Assembly: GCA_015956445.1 (NCBI GenBank)
Contig: WIUZ02000002.1
Coordinates: 2,046,001 to 2,110,000, forward strand
DNA from: Thelephora terrestris
Lineage: Eukaryota; Basidiomycota; Agaricomycetes; Thelephorales; Thelephoraceae
Reading direction: 5' to 3'
DNA length: 64,000 bases
Shown: positions 54,709 to 64,000 of the stretch, piece by piece
How positions within the stretch are numbered: the stretch's first letter is position 1
How the letters are laid out: each line of letters begins with the position of its first letter
Translations under genes and position numbers: made by a program
Notes under the pieces: model-generated
Seen by the model: only the letters and a program-made list of their open reading frames with translations
The model's database searches: none
What the model was told of the DNA's origin: nothing

Positions 54709-56028
54709 GTTCAGCGTGGAGATGGCATTATCCTCGACGCTTTTGTGGTTGAGCGTCTACGTTCATCGCCCGAAGTCGAGACAGTCGCGGCTGGTGCTGA
54801 GCGAGTCTGTTTCAAGAGCTTGGGCTGGACAAGGAGTGGTATTTGGAACGTATTGAAGGGCACTTGCCACGTTAAATCCGTCGATTGAATTTACCTGTGG
54901 GCTGTACTTCACGTGATGGAAGAACGCCCATGAAGGCAAATGAAGGAAAGGATGAGGCTTGTGGACTTACCCGCCGCATGGTCAATGCCAACAGCCTCGG
55001 CAATCATGACGGCGCCGACAGTGGGTTATTTGAAACGATGTGGCCAGTATTACGCACCCAGAACACTCGTGTCAATGGGGACCGGCAACCCGCCTTGGGC
55101 GCGCGTTCTGATGTGAAATTCATTTTTAGTGAAGAGTACCATGGCCTGTTTTCCAGCACACCAAAGGTGAGCACATCGGACTAGATACACGGAAATAATA
55201 CATGGCGTCATTGTGCACCTATCGGTGACGGGAATTTATTTAGTATGAAATACCCAGCATGAAATGTCCGTTCTGGTGGTTATAAAAGGAGTAACCTTGC
55301 TCAGCAGTCGGGGTGTTACAATCCTCGAGTTTTGCCGCATTCTGGTTCGTTGGGTGTTACACTTGACACTGAGTTTACCAACATATGGCGCATCTCACGC
55401 CAGGCCCAAGGGACGGGCTCTCTATCCCCATGGTCCCTTATACCCGGGTTACAGCCGTTGCGTTCAAGGGAGGGCTGTGGCGCAGACCCTGTCCTGTGGA
55501 GCCGCTTCACCCAGTTCGATCACTGAGATTTTGGGAAAAACCTCAAATTCCGCCGTTTGAGAAACCTTCACAAAAATCCCGTCACCAAATCGAAGCCTGA
55601 GGTACCCCCTCACGCTACATGTTTTTTAATTGAGTGTAGTATGCAACAGTCCAGAGCAAACTGGTTTCGAAAAATGCGGGCAGAGCTGAGTGTGTGGGAA
55701 TTCCGCGTGGAGCCAAAATTTGGCAGAGGGTTGCCGGTCCCCAGTGTCAAGCCTCGATCCACGATTTCCTGCATAGAACTGTTATGAATTCCTGGGTTTC
55801 GAGCTGCGAAAATCGGGAGTCCTAATATGAATCTCTGCCCCTGCAGCCCTCATGGGGAATAAACACATTCCCCGACGATTGAAGAAGGGATAAATTTGAT
55901 AGGTTAGACTGAGCACTACGCCGTAAGATTTTCCTACAATACATTAAATCAAGATTTGGGGAGCTACAAAGGTGAATAACATTGATAGAATCTGACGCGC
56001 AATCCGTTAACATGGAAGATAGAGCGGG
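54709..56028. other. no recognisable complete gene
   Basis: Just upstream of the NLR a coding-like stretch on - reads GFNVASALQYVPNTTPCPAQ and, beyond a GTAAGT donor near 54965, MIAEAVGIDHAA, perhaps additional 5' exons or a relic. From 55200 to 56028 only short frames without motifs are open. Confidence 0.4.
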
Positions 56029-59000
56029 TCAAGCAGGTGGGTCGGGAGCAGGTTGATAAATGTCAGTCAAGCCTGTCCCAGACTCCCCTGAGCTACCCGC
56101 ATTACTCAAATATTCGCTCCAATCGCCCCACCTAATGGGAGTGTGCGGCGAAGCCGAGTTCAATACTAGCGTCGGAGGTGGAGGGATGTGTAGGATTACT
56201 TACTGAAACGCTTGCGGCGCATTCGACCATCCTTGCAAATAAGCTTGCGCATTGGCCGAAAAACTCCAGTCCCCTCGCCCTTGAACTTCCTGGGCCTGCT
56301 GAGTCTGAGTCTGTACCGCCGGAGACGGGTGCGTTTCGACAGGAGGATTTGTGGGCTGGAATATGACGTGGAAGAGGTCCGCAAGATCTTCGACTGTATT
56401 CAACACTGGTACAGGCGGAAACTCCGCAGTTTGTTCAAGCGCTGTAGCAGATGTTGAAGAACCATCCCCAAAGAGTGACGAGATCGTAGAGTCCAATCGA
56501 TCTGCCGCCCGTTTGGCTTGGTCGGTGTCATCGTCGACGTACATAGACATCGCATCTGCCTGAGTAGTAGTCGTCGCTGTGGTAGAAATCGGGATATAGT
56601 TGTTTGAAGCTTCCCCTGACTCCATTGCATTGGTATAGGGCATCCAAGGGAAGGGATATTCTAGGTTTTGCCGACGAGGGAGGCCCGGGCCGGGAATTCC
56701 TCCGGTCTGAGCACCTCCGAAATCAAGGCCTCCTTGAGCCAACCCGGAGTTCGGCTGCGTGCCGCCAAGGGTAGTGGAAGGCGTGCGAGCATTGAACCCG
56801 TTTGCCATATCCCCGAAACCGGAATTCGTAGGCAGCTTGGCACCATAGTGTAGGGGTAGTCTGCCCAGATCATTCGTTGTGACTGGGATAGTATCACCAT
56901 CGAATATCACCGAAAGGCTACCGGGGGAAGAGTGATTGCTGACTTGAAAGTGGTCGGACATCTCCGGGGTTGATAAGTAACCTACTACGGGGGAAGGGCT
57001 CAGGTCCCCTCGAAAGTCTTGGGTGCTGGGGTTGGCGATCAAGGCGGGTGGAAAGGGAGCTGTGCTGTTCACGATTGAGGTCCCGCTGCTGCCGACCGAG
57101 TCGAGAGACGGGGAAACTTGATCGGAGCTGGCGAAGGGGCGGCGAACATTTAGTGGCGCCCTCAACGTGTCCTCCGGAAGGGGATCTACAGGCCCATCCG
57201 ATCCGTGGGCTCTCTTGTTGTTCTTCTCCGACGGACTTGCATGAAATTCGGGAAAATTCCCGGCTTCTGCGAGGTCGCGGAGGATATCCCAGAACCGGCC
57301 AGCAACGTGGTATCTAAGGCTCAACCGGATTAGGAACATTCAATGAGCAAGGTGAGTAAGACCGACATGGTTTCGCACGCAGATAATGCCTCCATACACT
57401 TATAGACATCTGCCATCTCTTTGGTATGGTTGAGCCTTACCCTCGCCTCCTTTGCCCCCCAAATGTTCACCAACAAGACAATTCCGGCACAGAATGTTGG
57501 CATGGAATTGAGGTGTACGACACGGCTGCCCCTTCTCATCTGATGATCAACAACGTGGCTGCAAGACCTCGCAGCGTTTGCGCAGATGGCCAGGGAGGGG
57601 AATGAAAGGGGAGAAGGTTTATCGGGTTTAGGTATGAAAGGCCGATGGATGAGGATTTGTGTTTGGTAGTAATGGGCGTAAAGAACGGCAGATTGATCGA
57701 AGAACACGCCGTTCTCCTTGGAGGGATCCCAACGCACTGAAAAACGATGATGATGAGTCGACTGTGGGAGTGAATTGAGATAGCCTACAGTGGTCCGGTA
57801 TGCTGTCGAGCCAGGTATTCAGCGCCGAGTCCAGTTGTGCGACGATAGCTTGTTGCCATTGGGGTCCAACGTAACCCAGCAACACCTTCGATCGGTTGAT
57901 AGAATACTTGTAATCGGGTTAATTGGATCCGGGCGGCATACTGAGGACTCACGATGGTGCGCAGAGCGAGAGACGTAATTTGATTCAACTTATGGGAGAG
58001 GTTGAAGAATGTGATCTGACTTGGTATTCCCGGAGGTTGCTTGAAGGGGACCTCTCCCTCTCCCGGTGTCCAATACTCATCGTCACAGTCTACGGGGAGG
58101 TCCACATCAAAGCTAAAAGCAAGATCGCGTGAGCAATTCAATGTGCTCGGGCCGGTTAACAAGAGAACATACTCTTCGTCGTGAAGCGCGGGAGACCTCC
58201 CTAATGTTATGCTGCTAACCCTGTCCAGATACACCAGACACCAGAAGGCCCTCTTCCATAGCTCACCGGCTACGGTCGGATTAGATCCATATACCTTCTT
58301 CCGATGTGCACCAACGTCCTGGATGAGTCGTAATCCGATACCGGCAGTATTCCAACACGCCTGAGGTGAGGAGCAGCCTGTCATGTAATGCCCGGCAAGC
58401 TGCACAGATTTCAATGTTATAACCATACCCGGAAAGGCCTGGGACGCACACAGTAAGTCTGAACCTCGTATATACTCGCTGATACGAGACTGGAGTTTCG
58501 TAGCAGCTGGACCTGGTCGAACCATGCCCACCCAGCCGACGCAAAATCCGATATCCCCGGCGGGAGCACTCGGGGATCGTCTGTATGCCGTGACCCCAAT
58601 GCGCAAACGAGTAAGACAACGCTACCGAATTCGCTATCGCGGAGGTGCAGCCCATCCGCAACCTGGCTTGCGAAAGTCGGTCGGTGGAGCAGCGGTAGAA
58701 ATGTGTTTACGTGGATGAAATAGTTGTCGATCAACAGCCAGAGGAAGTCTTGCGGTTGCGGAAACTTATACTCGTCCTTCACAGCTTGTAATTTAGTGCG
58801 AACCCAAGGTTGAGCTGTCCAGAATTGCGGCCTTTTCATCCAGAATTCCTTTGGTAGGTCTCCGTAGTTGTGAGTTTCAGCATATTTCTTCTTGATGTCT
58901 CTCGCGGTGGTGACGAGCACGACGCTCGAACTCTTCCCGAAGAACCTCTGGATGGTGGAATCGATCGTGAGCCTCTGCATGCCGTACATTTGATTCGCAA

Positions 59001-59683
59001 CGGCGGCCTCATCGTCACTCCCAGACAGTTCGTCTTCATCGACTTCTGGAGCGGCGCCGGGGGTGAGGAATGGAAGGGGCAGAGCGGTCTTGCCCCGCGA
59101 ATCGGTGTTGTGCTCCCCTTCCGCGAGAGCCTTTTGAGAAATGTCAGGGTTGGCGAATAAGAGACTCAAAAATCGCGCACGTACGTTATTCAGCATTCTC
59201 TCCATCTTATCTAATCGGGTTTCTGCAGTCCTATGATGTAATTTCGAATGACACTTCATCAGTCGAGGAAGGTGTCAGACACGAACCGTCCAGGAGTGTG
59301 CCTCTGGATAACCCAATATTAGGTCCAATAAAAGATGGCAAAAGGGTAGACTGACCACTTTCGACTCCACATATGTACAGCTGAGGTTTCCGTTTATGCA
59401 GTTCGTGCACCTGTTCATTGGTTTGGATGACGCATCGCCTAATATGAAAGAGAACGGGCGCAGCATGTCATAATAGCCGACCGCCAGTAAGTTGAAGCTC
59501 GCCCCAAAAAGGGGGAACAAACGCACAGCGTACTGAAGGGGGAAAAAGAATATTACTGGTTGGTCTGACAATTCTCCAAGAGTGAGTGTGGCGCTGACCT
59601 TTCCTCCGCCGACAGATGTCGCACGCCCGTTGGAGCTTGCGTTTCTTAAAGTCGGGGACGAGGACCTCTGCATGTTCGGCCAT
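56029..59683 (-). CDS. Zn2Cys6 transcription factor with fungal-specific regulatory domain
   Basis: Starts MAEHAEVLVPDFKKRK (59683). The binuclear zinc cluster spans introns: QRACDICRRRKVRC, then MNRCTNCINGNLSCTYVESK, with the six cysteines in Gal4-like spacing. A linker helix (RLDKMERMLNNVRARFLSLL) is followed by the middle homology domain: FLWLLIDNYFIHVNTFLPLL, GIGLRLIQDVGAHRKKVYG, LWKRAFWCLVYLDRVSSITL, GRSPALHDEEY. A long low-complexity activation-like region (56200-57200) ends in a small last exon reading WGDWSEYLSNAGSSGESG (stop at 56029). This last exon is accepted because CA+G restores Gln in phase across GTAAGT...ATTAG. A nuclear regulator; its target pathway is unknown, though the adjacent UGT genes are candidates. 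A scrap of its 5' part is duplicated at 62306-62440. Confidence 0.82.
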
Positions 59684-60628
59684 CCTTGTTGTCGCAGACC
59701 TATCTGGATCCAGGCAAGACTCAAGAGAGAGCAACGGCACAAGCCGATCACCGGACCGGTCCTTGCCCCGCTCCCGGCTACCCGGTTCTTCACGATCACC
59801 GAACCGCTCTGTTAGTAACTGCAACGTCGACTCAATGCAAAATGTCGAAATGTCCGCCAGCCTTTTGGTCTGACGCGGTGTGTGCTTGCTGGGCCAACGA
59901 GTTCATTGGTGGTTCCAACTTGTCTAAATGTCTGCGGTAGATAGAGTGGGTTCTTGCGAAGCCATACAGACTGTGCAAGTTGAATGGATATGAAGATCAG
60001 CGATCTGATTTCATCCTCTTCATCTCGCTCTGCCTTAAAGTTCTTACCCCAACTCTTGAACTCTTGACTGTCCCGACCGATGTCACGATGAATTCGCTGA
60101 GCAAAATCACTGATTTCTAGACGTTCCCCTGACGTCCGGCAAAGGCCGCAAGGTTGATGGCCGGATATACTGGCGATTTCGTGGATCTGTCAAATGTCTC
60201 GAAGTGACCTCATCTGTAACGATCTGTTTCAAACAGGCCGGATGATCGTTCATGGACCCCATTGATCCGGGAAGCACTTACCATCAGGCACAACACTGAA
60301 CGAGCGCCGCGGGCATTTCACCACTGGGCGTGGCGCAACTGCCATTGAGAGCCCAACGCCGACTGTTCGGGCCCCCAAGGGTGTTCAATCAAGTTTCAGT
60401 TCGGTTCAGCTCAGTTCGCGGCAACACTACTATTGAGAGCCTGACGCCGACTTATTCGGGCCCTCAAGGCCTCCATTGGCCCCATGGTAGAGGAGGAAGT
60501 CCGCCAGCGTGAAAGCAGGTTTGCGCCGGTGAGGCCGAGGATCTCACGATCCCGCAGAAGATTCGTAGACCGCTCTGCGTAGCGCCAGAAGCCTTTCACT
60601 CAAACCACACATCCCATCCAGACCAACT

Positions 60629-62243
60629 ATGGCTACCAACAACGGGCACGCTGACACTCGAACCAAGAAGATCTTGTTCATGACGCACACGGAGAATGGC
60701 CAAGCGAACACAATTTTGGCCATGGCTCTTGAGGCCTCAATGCGCCCATATGTAGAGGTCCACATCGCTTCCTTCCCGGTCCTCAAGGGGCGCGTCGAGA
60801 GACTCAGTCCGAAGCTCCACTTTCATCAGATAGATGGTAAGGACATGACCGAGATGTATCAGTCGCACGGATTTTTAGAGCAGGATGTCTGCCACCCCCC
60901 CACGACCAAAAGTTTCAAAGCCTACGGTAGGGGGATGGCGCTGGCGGTCGCAACGTGGGACGGAGAGTGTACGTGATTCCATCCTCACTTACGTGCGCGG
61001 CGCCTGATGGCGCCCCCTTCTGTTTCAGCTCACGTACGGATATGCGACAGCATCAAAAACGTGATTGGAGAATTAGACCCGGGGATTGTGGTTGTGGACA
61101 GCCTCTTAAATGTGGCATTGGATGCGTGCTACTCCTTGGGCCGGAGGTTCGTGCTCAATAGCCCAAACACTCCGTTAGACGTAGCAAGAGCGCAACAACC
61201 GTGGTTGAAAGGGTTTTGGTACTACCCATTGTCCGTCCGTTCATTAACCGAATCCACACTCCCACTGAGATTTTCGCCTTTCGATTAGGCTCGGTACGGG
61301 GATATCGTTCCCGATCTCATTCATAGATATCTTCTACAACATAATGGCCGCCATCGCGCTCATTTGGATGACTGAAACCTCACCAGAGATTATCGAGCTT
61401 AACAAGTACCGTAACACACATGGTCTCCCAGGTCGCCTACCTATGGAGTCGGCTGCTACCCGCGCAGTCCACGTCATCTGCCCCGGTGTTCGCGAGACCG
61501 ACTTTCCTCTTTTTATACCAGACTACCTTGGTCTCTACGGCCCAATCGTCTTGGACCCGACTCCCGTCGATATTTCCGACCCGGAACTCAATGTATGGTT
61601 AAACAGAGGCGAGACTGTGCTGATGTGCATGGGGTCTCATTTCTGCTACACTGAGTCTCAAGTCAAGGCCGTCATCAATGGCTTTCTCAGTGCAGTACCC
61701 CACGACTCAAATATCCAGTTCCTTTGGAAGCTTCCAAAAAAATCAGATTTCAAAGATCTGCTCGAGGAGGCTTTGGAGGAACCAAGGGATAAGGACAGAT
61801 TCAGGGTCGTCGAGTGGCTGCAAGCTGACCCTGCTTCCATAATGAAACACCCTAATGTAGTTGCTTGGATCCACCACGGCGGGGCGAACTCGTATTTCGA
61901 AGGTACCCTGTGAGTAAATCACATTGATGTCCCCCTATTCGTGGAGTCTGATTTGCGGCGTTCCAGTGCGGGATTACCACAGATTATACTTGCTCAGTGG
62001 TACGACCTGTATGATATGGCCGTCCGGGCGGAGTATCTAGGCATCGGGATATACGGAAACAAGAACGCTGCACCAGACTTCGAAGCGGTCGAGTTTGGAA
62101 CGGCGGTGGCGAGACTGGTATTGCCAGGGAAGGAGTTGGAAGAGTTCAGGACGCGAGCGAAGGTGGTCGCAGAGGCGTGTCGAAAGGCTGGGGGGAAGCG
62201 GACTGCGGTGGACAAGCTGATAGAGATCGTTGACTGCAAGTAG
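60629..62243 (+). CDS. UDP-glycosyltransferase (GT1), 479 aa, UGT2
   Basis: Exons 60629-60968, 61029-61230, 61289-61909 and 61967-62243 (340, 202, 621, 277 nt) in phase; 479 aa. It begins TKKILFMTHTENGQANTILA, has ELDPGIVVVDSLLNVALDAC, and the donor-site signature VVAWIHHGGANSYFEGTL continuing GLPQIILAQWYDLYDMAVRA, ending KLIEIVDCK. Introns are at exactly the same positions as in UGT1 at 34069-35702, but their sequences differ. It transfers sugar from a UDP-sugar to an unknown small acceptor. It is followed directly by a tandem copy, UGT3. Confidence 0.88.
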
Positions 62244-62305
62244 GTTACACACACCCATGGCAGCTCATCGATCCTTTACGGGCCAGCCAGTGGAAGTGGC
62301 AGAGG

Positions 62306-64000
62306 TTTCCGTTTATGCAGTTCGTGCACCTGTTCGTCGGTTTGGATGACGCAACGCGTCCTTGTTGTCGCAGACCTAAGTTAAGTATCTGGATCCAGGC
62401 AAGAGAGAGCAGCGCGGCACAAGCCGATCACCGGGCCGGTTGTTGCCGGCAACGCTCACGGCTACCCGGTTCTTCACGATCGCCGAACCGCAGCGAACCG
62501 GTGGCCTCTGCCAATGGCAACGATCCAATGCAAAACGGTGGCATGCCGTGCCGTTTGGTCTCGCTAGGCTAATGGGTCCATTGGTGGGTCCAAGCGGTCT
62601 ATAAGTCTGAGGGCCTTGCGAAGCCACACAGACTGTTCAATTGAATGAGAGCGATAAGGTTTCATGTTGTTCATTTCCGGTTCACGGTATCTTACCCCGC
62701 CCCTCAGGCCTCAGAGTCTAATTTTGCTGAGCGAATCCATACTTAGTGACATCGGTCGCCGGACAGTCGACTGATTTCCTGAAGTTCTCCCGACAATCAC
62801 CCTCGGCAAGGGCCACAACGTCGATAGCCGACTCTGCTGCCGATGCCAGCCTGTCAAACTCCTCCAAGTGACCTCATCCGTTCCAGACAAGCCGAATGAT
62901 TCATGGACCCCATTGGTGCGGGAAGTACTTACCATCAGGCAACACCGGACGGGTTCGCCGGAATTCCACCATTTGGCGTTTTGTTATTGCCATCGAGAGC
63001 CCAAAACCGAGTGTTCGCGCCCTCAAGGCGTCCATTGATCACGTTTTGGAGGCGGAAGTCCGCCAGCGTGAAACCAGACTTGCGGCGGCGGGGCCGAGGA
63101 TCCCACGATCCCGCAGAACATTCATAGAGCGCTCGAAGTCCACGTAGCACCAGAACCCTTTCCCTCGAACCACACATCCCAGACTATGGCTACCAGCAAC
63201 GGGCACGCTGACACTCGAACCAAGAAAATCTTGTTCATAACGCACACGGAGAATGGCCAAGCGAACACAATTTTGGCCATGGCTCTTGAGGCCTCGATGC
63301 GCCCTTACGTAGAAGTACACATCGCTTCCTTCCCGGTCCTCAAAGGGCGCGTCGAGAGGCTCAGTCCGAAGCTCCACTATCATCAAATAGACGGAAAGGA
63401 CATGACCGAGATCTATGCGTCGCACGGATTGTCAGAGCAGGATGTCCCCCACCCCCCGACGACCAAAAGTTTCAAAGCCTACGGCAGGGGGATGGCGTTC
63501 GCGCTCGCGACTTGGGACGGAGAGTGTGCGTGTTCCCTCTTCGCTGGCGTGTGACACCTGACAGTGCCCCTTTCGTCTCAGCCCACGTGCGGATATGCGA
63601 CAGCATCAAAAAAGTGATTGAAGAATTAGACCCGGGTATCGTGGTTGTGGACAGCCTCTTCAATCTCGGGTTGGATGCGTGCTACTCCTTGGGCCGGAGG
63701 TTCGTGTTAAATAGTCCAAACACTCCGTTGGACGTGACAAGAGCGCACCAACCGTGGTTGAAAGGGTTTTGGTATTACCCATTGTTCGTCCGTTCATTAA
63801 CCGGACCACACTCGCACTGAAATTTGCCTTCGCCTTGATCAGCACCGGTACAGGGATATCGTTCCCGATCTCATTCATAGATATCTTCTACAACATAATG
63901 GCCGCCATCGCGCTCATTTGGATGACGGAAACCTCACCGGAGGTTACCGAGCTCAATAAGTACCGTAACGCTCATGGTCTCTCAGGGCGTCTACCCATGG
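62306..64000 (+). repeat. second copy of a duplicated block (regulator scrap + UGT)
   Basis: Sequence from GAGGTTTCCGTTTATGCAGTTCG (62306) corresponds to 59383 onward in the first copy, with a deletion joining the region after GGATGACGC to TGTTGTCGCAGACCT (59690 area). The copy then runs through the intergenic block (62860-63180 matching about 60235-60630, including CATTGnTnCGGGAAGnACTTACC) and UGT3 up to the window edge. The regulator scrap lacks its zinc-cluster exons and cannot be functional. Confidence 0.75.
63186..64000 (+). CDS. UDP-glycosyltransferase (GT1), UGT3, cut by window end
   Basis: Exons 63186-63525, 63582-63783 and 63843 to beyond 64000 have the same lengths as UGT2 so far (340, 202 nt). 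It begins MATSNGHADTRTKKILFITH; identity to UGT2 is very high across exons. The frame is open to the end of the window, where it reads AHGLSGRLPM. The donor-binding half lies outside the window, so activity cannot be judged. Two nearly identical neighbouring UGTs suggest a recent dosage or substrate-range expansion. Confidence 0.85.

Noticed and set aside
62711-63177. Small ORFs upstream of UGT3
   Set aside because: They lie in the duplicated intergenic block and are not conserved as frames in the first copy.

Overview
The window looks like nuclear DNA of a filamentous basidiomycete, most likely an Agaricomycete. Introns are dense and short (about 50-77 bp, GT-AG). There is a STAND/NLR-type protein with a TPR-like tail, a Zn2Cys6 regulator, and seven-transmembrane genes of a kind I associate with Agaricomycetes. 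No species can be named from the sequence alone.

The left half (1-31.7 kb) is a repeat-rich, gene-poor block. Its backbone holds two decayed seven-transmembrane host genes facing each other (1.4-5.6 kb on +, 8.0-10.7 kb on -). Between them lies a 2.1-kb giant palindrome (5767-7911) carrying a 35-bp minisatellite and telomere-like CCTAA/TTAGG arrays. Into and around this have jumped related DNA elements that I call the TGTCA elements. They end in TGTCAGG-like inverted repeats and make 5-bp target duplications. Types A (2226-5159; 19501-20601; 28615-31649), B (8177-10599; 21274-22857; 24511-26926), C (20614-21273; 22858-28576) and D (12044-14336) were recognised. None shows a transposase. Each carries a (usually spliced) gene for a coiled-coil, acidic protein. 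The A1 and B2 genes are fully open (494 and 366 codons after splicing), and A and C proteins are clearly related. Most copies also have a second, outward-facing TATA promoter near one end; in D it precedes a 199-codon ORF, and in A an 88-codon frame. Between B1 and D sit two tandem tRNA-Ser(UGA)-like genes plus a truncated third, each with a duplicated anticodon/variable-arm module.

The right half (32-64 kb) is conventional and gene-dense: F-box protein (-), UDP-glycosyltransferase 1 (-), methionyl-tRNA synthetase with a C-terminal WHEP-like module (-), PHO84-type phosphate transporter (-), a tandem pair of GT8 membrane-anchored glycosyltransferases (+,+), a NOP15/NIFK-type nucleolar RRM protein (-) with start codon only 15 bp from a divergent gene of unknown function (+), an NLR (-), a Zn2Cys6 regulator (-), and two more UDP-glycosyltransferases in tandem (+), the last cut by the window end. 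The UGT2/UGT3 pair arose by a segmental duplication that also copied a scrap of the regulator gene.

The most interesting material is the TGTCA element superfamily: its outward second promoters, a nearly identical intron at unrelated positions in A1 and B2 (introner-like), and the nested stratigraphy from 19.5 to 31.6 kb. All assignments come from reading the sequence; no database search was possible.
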